Shown here piece by piece: positions 1 to 5,519 of a stretch of 6,766 nt of DNA. A program made the position numbers and the translations under genes. Position 1 is the stretch's first letter; each line of letters opens with the position of its first letter. The stretch is from assembly GCA_023412635.1 (NCBI GenBank), contig JAEYNI010000069.1:1-6766 (forward strand), read 5' to 3'. Below the pieces are notes generated by a model. The model was given only the letters and a program-made list of their open reading frames with translations. It searched no databases and was not told the origin of the DNA. This DNA comes from Bacillota bacterium. Its GTDB lineage: Bacteria > Bacillota > Clostridia > Acetivibrionales > DSM-1351.

Positions 1-284
1 TTTAAGAGCAGCGCAAAAATCAAAGGTACTAAAAGATTTCCAATCATTTTTCCTACTGCAATAATTACAGTATTCAAAAATACCTGTTTAATATCCGGCA
101 TGGTGAACATGTACCGGAAATTCTCCAGACCTATCCATTCCGACTTAAGCATACCCAAACCCGGGTTGAAATCCTGGAATGCAATTACAATCCCGAACAT
201 AGGCACAATACTGAATAAGATTAACCAGATATAGCCAGGAGCCATCATCAGATAATAATGTTTCAAGAATTTTTTATTATACAT
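1..284 (-). CDS. LplB-family sugar ABC transporter permease, N-terminal part (runs off left edge)
   Basis: Inner-membrane permease subunit of a binding-protein-dependent (CUT1-type) carbohydrate importer. My reverse-strand translation from the ATG at 284 gives 94 codons with no stop before the edge; the family is about 300 residues, so roughly a third is present. It begins MYNKKFLKHYYLMMAPGY, with a hydrophobic segment at about residues 11-36 containing the IVPMFGIVIAFQDFNP stretch. SEWIGLENF (48-56) follows, and a second hydrophobic segment starts near residue 68 (VFLNTVIIAV). This order is typical of LplB/YtcP-type permeases, which usually pair with a second permease and a lipoprotein binding protein. 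GGGAGGG lies about 10 nt before the ATG. The regulator gene upstream on the same strand is 190 bp away and of the kind that commonly controls such transporters. The substrate cannot be told; an oligosaccharide is inferred. Confidence 0.85.
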   Translation of the reverse strand, partial: MYNKKFLKHYYLMMAPGYIWLILFSIVPMFGIVIAFQDFNPGLGMLKSEWIGLENFRYMFTMPDIKQVFLNTVIIAVGKMIGNLLVPLIFALLL

Positions 285-474
285 CTCAGTAGTGCCCTCC
301 CAATTATCAGACACTTCGTAACCGTATCTGCTCGTTGTTTACTACTTGAGTGTAACATGAAGCGACGTTCTTGATGTATAGAGGGGTGTTGCGGAATTTA
401 AGTAACTTTTTCTTATTACTTTTAGATAGAAACTATATTAATTCACCTAATCAAGAATGTTGTTTGATTTTTAT

Positions 475-1539
475 CTAACATTTGTCATGTTCCATTTGTT
501 TTCTATATTCTCCGGGAGTCATTCCGGATAGCTCACAAAAAACACGAATGAAGTAGTTTACATCTTCATAACCCACTGCTTGAGATATATCAGCCACAAG
601 AGAATCTCCTACAGCTAGAAGTTCCTTTGCAGCCCGTATCCTCTCCATACGTACAAATTCTTTAAATGCTAGTCCTGTATGTTTTTTGAAATTAACTGAA
701 AAATAGCTGCGGCTGAGATTTACTTGTCGAGCAACATCCTCCGCATTGAGAGATCCTCCAAGATCCTGCTTTACATAAATTACCGACTTTAGAATGCATA
801 CCTGCATATTATCAAGTCTTAATTCTGTGGCTGCCTTACGATATAATTCATCTCGGAAATTCTTAAGCCAAAGAAAAAAATCCTCGGGTTTGTGATATTC
901 GACAATTTCTTTTTCAGGCATTCCCATACATTCTTCTACGTTACGGACCAGAGGCAGTAAAGAGTGTTCGACTTTTCTGACAGAAACCTTTATTTCTGTT
1001 GTATGGTCACATAATTGTTCAAACAGCGAATCGTCATACACCCAATACATTTCCTTCCATTTCCCGACGAGTTGGTTCCATCCTTTATCCCAATCTATCG
1101 GCATTATGCAAGCTGATAATCCGTCCTGAATTTTTTGAGCTTTACCGTACCTTGCTTCAATATTATTAATTTTACTGCTGATACGGCTAAGTAACTTATC
1201 GCAGTCTATTGTTTCCATCTGCATTTTTGAGATATAGTCTATTGCACCCATTCTTAATGCTGACTGTACATAATGAAAGTCTTCATGAAATGTTAAAACT
1301 ACAAAAAGCAGCTCAGGAAATAATATATTGCATTTTTCCATAAACGAAATACCATCCATCACAGGCATATCCAAGTCGACAAACGCAATATCAGCCTGCA
1401 AGCTCTCAAGAAAATCAATTGCCTGTGCACCATTTTGAGCCTCACCCACAACAGTCATACCATACTTATCCCATGGTAACATTGATATAATCCCTCTTCT
1501 TGCCAATTTATCATCATCAATTATTAATACCTTGTACAT
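475..1539 (-). CDS. YesN-type response regulator, receiver domain plus AraC-family DNA-binding domain
   Basis: Cytoplasmic two-component transcription factor of 354 residues. The N-terminal receiver (about 1-120) has the acidic pocket D8/D9/D10, the phospho-acceptor D55 in FVDLDMPVMDG, T83 and K105, so all key residues for phosphorylation are present. A middle region (about 120-250) shows no motif I recognise. The C-terminal 100 residues form an AraC/XylS domain with two helix-turn-helix units at about 265-284 (NAEDVARQVNLSRSYFSVNF) and 313-335, ending in the family signature GYEDVNYFIRVF...GMTPGEYR. GGAGG (1546-1550) lies 6 nt before the ATG. Relatives work with YesM-type membrane kinases and activate sugar transporter or polysaccharide genes. 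The permease downstream fits this, but no kinase gene is in the window; it may lie beyond position 1. No clear terminator separates it from the permease, so read-through is possible. Confidence 0.93.
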   Translation of the reverse strand: MYKVLIIDDDKLARRGIISMLPWDKYGMTVVGEAQNGAQAIDFLESLQADIAFVDLDMPVMDGISFMEKCNILFPELLFVVLTFHEDFHYVQSALRMGAIDYISKMQMETIDCDKLLSRISSKINNIEARYGKAQKIQDGLSACIMPIDWDKGWNQLVGKWKEMYWVYDDSLFEQLCDHTTEIKVSVRKVEHSLLPLVRNVEECMGMPEKEIVEYHKPEDFFLWLKNFRDELYRKAATELRLDNMQVCILKSVIYVKQDLGGSLNAEDVARQVNLSRSYFSVNFKKHTGLAFKEFVRMERIRAAKELLAVGDSLVADISQAVGYEDVNYFIRVFCELSGMTPGEYRKQMEHDKC

Positions 1540-1684
1540 GATTATCCTCCGTTAACAAAATTTCAAAATGGAAAAATGATGTCCTATTTTGAGTGCATCT
1601 GTTACATAAAATCGTAAGAAAGGGCTAATTGCCCGAGAATTATTTTCCCTATTACCAGTTTGTGCCTTATTCACCACTATTTTT

Positions 1685-1714
1685 ATTCTACTAATGCCCG
1701 TAGATTTTTGTCAA
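1685..1714 (-). promoter_or_regulatory. Sigma-A-type promoter of the response regulator gene
   Basis: Read on the minus strand, a perfect -35 box TTGACA (1709-1714) is followed after 18 nt by TAGAAT (1685-1690), which matches the -10 consensus at five of six bases. Transcription would begin near 1678, leaving a leader of about 138 nt before the ATG at 1539. That leader contains a short GGGC/GCCC hairpin (about 1622-1634) and an imperfect CAAAAT...ATTTTG hairpin (1564-1591). The -35 box lies inside the first copy of a tandem repeat, which suggests control at this promoter. The boxes are seen directly; activity is inferred. Confidence 0.65.
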
Positions 1715-1728
1715 GTTAGATTATTGTC
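1701..1728. repeat. Tandem 12-bp direct repeat, candidate operator
   Basis: TAGATTTTTGTC (1701-1712) is repeated as TAGATTATTGTC (1717-1728), 11 of 12 bases identical with a 16-bp period. It overlaps the -35 box of the regulator promoter and lies upstream of the candidate promoter of the divergent DUF4397 gene. Tandem same-direction sites near a -35 box are a usual arrangement for AraC-family binding, so autoregulation by the adjacent regulator is a reasonable inference. A related 12-mer, TTGATTTTTATC (10/12 to the first copy), occurs at 464-475 at the end of the regulator gene, on the permease side. Confidence 0.5.
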
Positions 1729-1742
1729 GTAAATTATTTATG

Positions 1743-1772
1743 TTAACTCTTTTTCACCTCATGGCATATATT
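1743..1772 (+). promoter_or_regulatory. Candidate promoter of the DUF4397 gene
   Basis: TTAACT (1743-1748, four of six to the -35 consensus) is separated by 18 nt from TATATT (1767-1772), ending 44 nt before the start codon. The -10 region reads CATATATT and a bare AAC lies about 17 nt upstream, so a sporulation sigma factor of the SigE/SigK kind is an alternative reading. Neither is strong. The site is back-to-back with the regulator promoter, with 28 bp between the two -35 boxes. Confidence 0.35.
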
Positions 1773-1816
1773 GAAATAGAATAACAATTTCTTATTTCAG
1801 GTATGGTGGTGAATTT

Positions 1817-2479
1817 ATGACAAATGAGAGTTTTTATTATACCGAAGATTTTGAGGATAGGCAGATACCCGGCAAATCATATATAAGAGTTTTTCACGCT
1901 GCACCGGGTGCTCCGGAAGTCGATATTTATGCAAACGGTAGGATTATAGCAAGACGAATATCCTTCGGTCAATTCACAGACTACATTTCGGTTGATGCAG
2001 GAACATATACAATTGAAGCCTTTCCGGTTGGGTTGCAGACTTCACCGGTTTTAAGAGTAAATCTGCCTGTTAGAGAAGAGAAGGTCTTCACACTGGCAGT
2101 TATAGGAATCCTGCCAAGGATAGGCATTCTACCCGTGGAAGACGTATATGAACCGGTTAATCCCGGTAGGACGAATGTACGCTTTGTTAACCTGTCCCCT
2201 AATGCACCGGGCTTAAGTCTGTCTTTACGGGGAGGCTTGGAGCTTTTTTCCGATATAAGCTACACAGAGGTCAGTGATTACAGGGCAATACTTCCGGGCA
2301 GATATAACCTTGTTGTTACTCCTACAGGTACCCAAACGGTCGTTGTAAACCTGCCCAATGTTCGACTTCTGCCCAGAAGAAATTTAACTTTCTATACTGT
2401 AGGAATGTTTGGACAACAGCCTTCCTCACTGGAGGTATATATCCCGATGGATGGAACTACCTACTTAAGAGATTTTTAG
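1817..2479 (+). CDS. Two-repeat DUF4397 protein of unknown function
   Basis: A 220-residue protein made of two copies of a beta-rich DUF4397 unit, about residues 22-97 and 120-197. The copies align by eye: YIRVFHAAPGAPEVDIYANG with NVRFVNLSPNAPGLSLSLRG, DYISVDAGTYTIEAFPVG with DYRAILPGRYNLVVTPTG, and each ends in a hydrophobic strand before IG/VG. There is no signal peptide or membrane segment; the N-terminus is polar and acidic (MTNESFYYTEDFEDRQ). Composition is odd for an AT-rich genome: 17 Arg but 2 Lys (K20, K89), no Cys and no Trp. GGTGGTGA (1804-1812 region) precedes the ATG by about 4 nt. The gene stands alone, divergent from the regulator and convergent with asnS. The family is known mostly as uncharacterised, often in exported proteins; here a cytoplasmic, spore-associated or otherwise structural role are all possible. 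The function is not known. Confidence 0.85.
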   Translation: MTNESFYYTEDFEDRQIPGKSYIRVFHAAPGAPEVDIYANGRIIARRISFGQFTDYISVDAGTYTIEAFPVGLQTSPVLRVNLPVREEKVFTLAVIGILPRIGILPVEDVYEPVNPGRTNVRFVNLSPNAPGLSLSLRGGLELFSDISYTEVSDYRAILPGRYNLVVTPTGTQTVVVNLPNVRLLPRRNLTFYTVGMFGQQPSSLEVYIPMDGTTYLRDF

Positions 2480-2533
2480 CCTTTACCCCAAAATACTAAT
2501 CCATCAGTTAGTAAATAACCAAACAAAAAATAT

Positions 2534-2577
2534 AGCCGTAACTATACGGGAATCATTACAACCTATAGTTAACGGCT
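2534..2577. terminator. Bidirectional intrinsic terminator between DUF4397 gene and asnS
   Basis: AGCCGTAACTATA (2534-2546) pairs with TATAGTTAACGGCT (2564-2577), 13 base pairs with one bulged T and a 17-nt loop. On the minus strand the stem is followed by ATATTTTTTG, a good U-tract about 77 nt past the asnS stop. On the plus strand only CTATTTTAAA follows, about 55 nt past the DUF4397 stop, so it should work better for asnS. Confidence 0.75.
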
Positions 2578-2619
2578 CTATTTTAAACCAAGAAATTTGC
2601 TATATATAAATTCCTATAC

Positions 2620-2644
2620 GCCAAGGAAAGGACACTAGCTTGGC
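2620..2644 (-). other. Small hairpin just after the asnS stop
   Basis: GCCAAG (2620-2625) and CTTGGC (2639-2644) form a 6-bp stem with a 13-nt loop, 10 nt past the asnS stop codon. There is no U-tract on the minus-strand side, so this is not a terminator on its own. It may shape the 3' untranslated region ahead of the terminator at 2534-2577, or be chance. Confidence 0.3.
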
Positions 2645-2654
2645 ACTGGTACTC

Positions 2655-4049
2655 TTAGAAATCACAATTTCCTGTCGTTCTCGGGAATGGTATCACATCT
2701 CTAATGTTGGTAATACCTGTAAGGTACATGATAGCTCGTTCAAAGCCCAGTCCGAAGCCCGCATGCTTTGTTCCGCCAAACTTTCTCAGTTCGAGATACC
2801 ACCAGTAGTCTTCTTTTTTGAGTCCCATATCATCCATTTTCTTTTCAAGCACTTCCAAGCGCTCTTCTCTTTGGCTGCCCCCAATGATTTCACCAACACC
2901 GGGTACAAGTAAATCCATTGCAGCCACGGTTTTGTCATCTTCATTTATTCTCATGTAGAAAGCCTTGATTTCTTTTGGATAATCGGTAACAAACACAGGT
3001 TTCTTGAATATCTGTTCAGTAATATACCTTTCATGCTCTGTTTGCAGGTCACTTCCCCATTCAACCGGATATTCGAAATTATCCTTGTTCTTTTGAAGCA
3101 ATTCTATAGCTTCGGTATAGGTTATGTGGGCAAAATCAGAGTTTACGACGTTATTCAAGCGCTCCAACAGAGTCTTATCAATAAAGCTATTGAAAAACTC
3201 CATCTCTTCCGGGGCATTCTCCATAACGTAGCTAATTATATACTTCAGCATATCCTCAGCCAGCATCATATCATCCTTTAGATCTGAAAAGGCAATTTCA
3301 GGCTCAATCATCCAAAACTCTGCCGCGTGGCGGGCTGTATTGGAATTTTCTGCTCTGAAAGTAGGACCGAAGGTGTAGATATTCTTGAAGGCCAGCGCAT
3401 ATGCTTCTCCGGTAAGCTGTCCGCTTACTGTCAGACTGGTTTCCTTCTCAAAGAAATCCTGTGAGTAATCAATGCTTCCATCCTGCTTTTTCGGTGGATT
3501 GCAAGCATCCAGTGTGCTAACCCTGAACATCTGTCCCGCACCTTCAGCATCACTTCCTGTAATCAATGGGGTATGCACATAAACAAAGTCTCTCTCCTGA
3601 AAGAATTTGTGGATTGCAAAAGCGGCCAGTGATCTCACTCTGAAAACGGCTGAAAATGTATTTGTTCTAGGTCTTAAATGGGCTATGGTTCTTAAAAATT
3701 CAAAGGAATGTCTCTTTTTTTGCAGCTGATAGTCTGTAGGGCAGTAATTCTCAACAGCAATACGGGTTGCTTTCAGCTCAAAAGGTTGCTTTGCATTGGG
3801 TGTTTCCACTAGTTCACCTTCAACCTCTATAGCCGAACCGACGGTCAGTTTTGCAACCTCCTTGAAGTTTTCCAGCTTGCCTTCTTCAAATACAATCTGA
3901 AGATTTCTAAAAAATGTACCATCATTTAATTCAATAAATCCAAAGGTTTTAGAATCACGAACAGTTTTCACCCATCCGGGTACGGTTATTATTTTTCCGA
4001 TATAATCCTGTGGTGATCTGAAAAGTTTTTTTATTTCTGAATAACTCAT
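2655..4049 (-). CDS. asnS: Asparagine--tRNA ligase (AsnRS)
   Basis: Cytoplasmic class IIb aminoacyl-tRNA synthetase that uses ATP to attach asparagine to tRNA-Asn. The 464 residues closely follow the E. coli enzyme (466 residues) by recollection. An N-terminal OB-fold anticodon-binding domain (about 15-100) contains PGWVKTVRDSKTFGFIELNDG. It is followed by RHSFEFLRTIAHLRPRTN (113-130), the TPLITGSDAEGAGQMFRVST region (160-179), motif 2 TFRAEN (230-235), the IGGSQRE segment, and motif 3 GFGLGFER (431-438), ending VIPFPRT. The longest frame begins at 4061. I place the start at 4049 because GGAG (4056-4059) stands 6 nt before that ATG but overlaps the earlier one, and the earlier start has no usable site. 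It lies 192 bp downstream of asnA, which makes its amino acid substrate, and probably has its own promoter. No truncation or frameshift is seen. Confidence 0.97.
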   Translation of the reverse strand: MSYSEIKKLFRSPQDYIGKIITVPGWVKTVRDSKTFGFIELNDGTFFRNLQIVFEEGKLENFKEVAKLTVGSAIEVEGELVETPNAKQPFELKATRIAVENYCPTDYQLQKKRHSFEFLRTIAHLRPRTNTFSAVFRVRSLAAFAIHKFFQERDFVYVHTPLITGSDAEGAGQMFRVSTLDACNPPKKQDGSIDYSQDFFEKETSLTVSGQLTGEAYALAFKNIYTFGPTFRAENSNTARHAAEFWMIEPEIAFSDLKDDMMLAEDMLKYIISYVMENAPEEMEFFNSFIDKTLLERLNNVVNSDFAHITYTEAIELLQKNKDNFEYPVEWGSDLQTEHERYITEQIFKKPVFVTDYPKEIKAFYMRINEDDKTVAAMDLLVPGVGEIIGGSQREERLEVLEKKMDDMGLKKEDYWWYLELRKFGGTKHAGFGLGFERAIMYLTGITNIRDVIPFPRTTGNCDF

Positions 4050-4055
4050 TCTAAT

Positions 4056-4059
4056 CTCC
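4056..4059 (-). promoter_or_regulatory. Ribosome binding site deciding the asnS start
   Basis: GGAG on the minus strand, 6 nt before the ATG at 4049. The upstream in-frame ATG at 4061 directly touches this site and has only GCGGA immediately next to it, so initiation at 4049 is much more likely. Confidence 0.7.
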
Positions 4060-4109
4060 ATTCCGCTTTATACAGCGTCATAAAAAGTAATTGTTTCCAT
4101 CCATATTTA

Positions 4110-4137
4110 ATATTATTCCAAAAACTAATAAAGTTAA
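4110..4137 (-). promoter_or_regulatory. Candidate asnS promoter
   Basis: On the minus strand TTAACT (4132-4137) and TAATAT (4110-4115) are 16 nt apart, each matching four of six consensus bases. The start of transcription would be near 4103, about 54 nt before the asnS ATG. The region is so AT-rich that this could be a chance match. Confidence 0.3.
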
Positions 4138-4140
4138 AGT

Positions 4141-4236
4141 ATTTGCTGTGATTTAATTAAGAATAATATGATTTTAATTGCTTATTTTTAACAATATTAA
4201 TATGATTTTAGTTATCATTTCTTATTCTCAGCAAAT
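4141..4236. repeat. Long-spaced inverted repeat in the asnA-asnS gap
   Basis: ATTTGCTG (4141-4148) and CAGCAAAT (4229-4236) are perfect 8-bp inverted arms about 80 bp apart. Just inside, AGAATAA (4160-4166) faces TTATTCT (4222-4228). In an asnA transcript these could close a large, weak branched structure starting a few bases past the stop. There is no GC-rich stem or U-tract to make it a standard terminator. Confidence 0.3.
4164..4210. repeat. Two copies of TAATATGATTTTA between asnA and asnS
   Basis: Perfect 13-bp copies at 4164-4176 and 4198-4210, offset by 34 bp, with 14 of 15 bases matching when extended two bases leftwards. The core TATGATTTTA also occurs at 5482-5491 in the gap between icd and asnA, with a near copy (TATGATTTTT) at 5441-5450. 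They may be binding sites for a shared regulator, but the AT-rich background makes chance plausible. Confidence 0.4.
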
Positions 4237-4241
4237 TATGA

Positions 4242-5252
4242 TTAGAGAAGCTCCATACCGCTTTCGGAGCACTCTTTAATCATTTCTTCTCCCCAGACAG
4301 AAGACTGAACCTCACCTATATGTGCTTTTCCAAGGAAAAACATGCAGATTCTAGACTGTCCGATTCCTCCTCCAATGGTGTAAGGAAGCTCCCTGTTAAT
4401 AAGCAGGGAGTGGAAAGGAAAATTCTTTCTGTCCTCACAGCCTGCCTTCTTTAATTGAACCATAAGTGAGTCCTCGTCAACTCTTATTCCCATTGAGGAT
4501 ACTTCATAGGCAATATCAAGTACGGGATAATAAAAAACGATATCTCCATTTAATGCCCAATCGTCATAGTCAGGAGCTCTTCCGTCATGCTTCATACCTG
4601 ATTTAAGGGTATCACCGATTTTCATAATGAATATTGCCTTCTTTTCCTTTGCAAGCATTCTCTCTCTCTCTTTTGAAGTCAATTGGGGATACATATCCTC
4701 AAGTTCCTGAGTTGTCACAAAGAAAATATCTTCGGGTAAAAAGCGTTCCAAGGAAGGGTATAACCCAGTAATATAATCTTCAGTTCTTTTGAACACAGAA
4801 AAAATTTGCTTTACAATACTCTTTAAAGTATCTTCGGTGCGTTGGCTTTTATCAATAATCCTCTCCCAGTCCCACTGATCTACGTAGACTGAGTGAATGT
4901 TATCTAGATCTTCATCTCTTCTAATGGCATTCATATCTGTGTACAAACCTTCGCCCGAAGAAAAACCATAGCGTTTCAGGGCCATTCTCTTCCATTTTGC
5001 AAGTGAGTGCACAACTTCAACGGTGCCTCCACCAATACCTTTAACATCAAAGGAAACTGGTCTCTCGACCCCATTCAAATTATCATTCAACCCTGTTTCA
5101 GGCTTTACAAATAATGGTGCGGAAACTCTGGTAAGATTCAATTCCTTTGCAAGTTCACTTTCAAAGAAATCTTTAATCTGCTTGATGGCTACTTCCGTTT
5201 TTCTAATATCAAGGCTGGATTTATAGCCATCGGGTTTAGAAATATTACTCAT
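4242..5252 (-). CDS. asnA: Aspartate--ammonia ligase (ammonia-dependent asparagine synthetase A)
   Basis: Cytoplasmic enzyme making asparagine from aspartate, free ammonia and ATP (giving AMP and pyrophosphate). It is related in fold to class II tRNA synthetases, and unlike AsnB it does not use glutamine. The 336 residues compare with about 330 in E. coli. Conserved blocks in order: VSAPLF (43-48), GLNDNLNGVERPV (54-66), VVHSLAKWKR (80-89), GEGLYTDMNAIRRDED (100-115), HSVYVDQWDWE (120-130), HDGRAPDYDDW (222-232), SSMGIRVD, and the motif-3-like GGGIGQSR (294-301) near the C-terminus. The longest frame starts at 5303, but its extra 17 residues (MQLFKFIKI...) have no family counterpart and lie in the probable leader. 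AGGAGG (5258-5263) stands 5 nt before the ATG at 5252. It lies between icd and asnS on the same strand; product supply to AsnS is the obvious link. Confidence 0.97.
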   Translation of the reverse strand: MSNISKPDGYKSSLDIRKTEVAIKQIKDFFESELAKELNLTRVSAPLFVKPETGLNDNLNGVERPVSFDVKGIGGGTVEVVHSLAKWKRMALKRYGFSSGEGLYTDMNAIRRDEDLDNIHSVYVDQWDWERIIDKSQRTEDTLKSIVKQIFSVFKRTEDYITGLYPSLERFLPEDIFFVTTQELEDMYPQLTSKERERMLAKEKKAIFIMKIGDTLKSGMKHDGRAPDYDDWALNGDIVFYYPVLDIAYEVSSMGIRVDEDSLMVQLKKAGCEDRKNFPFHSLLINRELPYTIGGGIGQSRICMFFLGKAHIGEVQSSVWGEEMIKECSESGMELL

Positions 5253-5257
5253 AAACT

Positions 5258-5263
5258 CCTCCT
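5258..5263 (-). promoter_or_regulatory. Ribosome binding site deciding the asnA start
   Basis: Perfect AGGAGG on the minus strand, 5 nt before the ATG at 5252. The in-frame ATG at 5303 lacks such a site and falls at the predicted transcription start. Confidence 0.8.
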
Positions 5264-5311
5264 GATTAACATTTATTATTTTTATAAATTTAAATAATTG
5301 CAAGATGACAA

Positions 5312-5340
5312 ATTATAAAAATCATTTTATCACATATCTA
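5312..5340 (-). promoter_or_regulatory. Candidate asnA promoter
   Basis: On the minus strand a perfect -10 box TATAAT (5312-5317) lies 17 nt after TAGATA (5335-5340, four of six to the -35 consensus). Transcription would begin near 5305, giving a leader of about 53 nt. That leader is too short for a T-box riboswitch, and none of its conserved sequence is visible in the whole gap up to icd. Confidence 0.5.
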
Positions 5341-5401
5341 TCTATAAATAAAACACCAATAAGCAAATAAAAAGTACAGTAACTAATAATTGCTTGTAAA
5401 A

Positions 5402-5443
5402 ATAAACACCGGTAAAATCAGTTACGATCTTACTAGTGTTTAT
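5402..5443 (-). terminator. Intrinsic terminator of icd
   Basis: Arms 5402-5419 and 5426-5443 form an 18-position stem with one mismatch and two positions that can wobble, around a 6-nt loop (5420-5425). On the minus strand it is followed by ATTTTTAC. It lies about 77 nt past the icd stop and upstream of the asnA promoter candidate, so it should separate the two transcripts. Confidence 0.65.
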
Positions 5444-5519
5444 GATTTTTTAAAATATTTTATATTCCAACAACAAAAGCATATGATTTTATAAAATGGT
5501 TATAACGTAATAAGTAACA

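Noticed and set aside
375..405. Weak permease promoter on the minus strand: TTACTT (400-405) and TATACA (375-380) 19 nt apart.
   Set aside because: Poor -35 match and long spacing; no better than other AT-rich chance matches, so not listed as a feature.
400..421. Small inverted repeat AAGTAA/TTACTT in the regulator-permease gap as a terminator.
   Set aside because: Only 6 AT-rich pairs with a 10-nt loop and no following U-tract on the minus strand.
1552..1677. Open frame of 41 codons on the minus strand starting GTG GTG AAT and ending 12 nt before the regulator ATG, a possible leader peptide.
   Set aside because: It has a GTG start with no ribosome site, begins essentially at the predicted transcription start, and resembles no protein I know. 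Probably chance.
1803..1820. Five-codon frame ATG GTG GTG AAT TTA TGA overlapping the DUF4397 start by ATGA.
   Set aside because: It coincides with the GGTGGTGA ribosome site itself; a start there would have no site of its own.
2640..2912. Plus-strand open frame of 90 codons inside asnS.
   Set aside because: It lies wholly or mostly antisense to the well-supported asnS gene and matches no family; a shadow frame. The same applies to the plus frames within asnA and icd.
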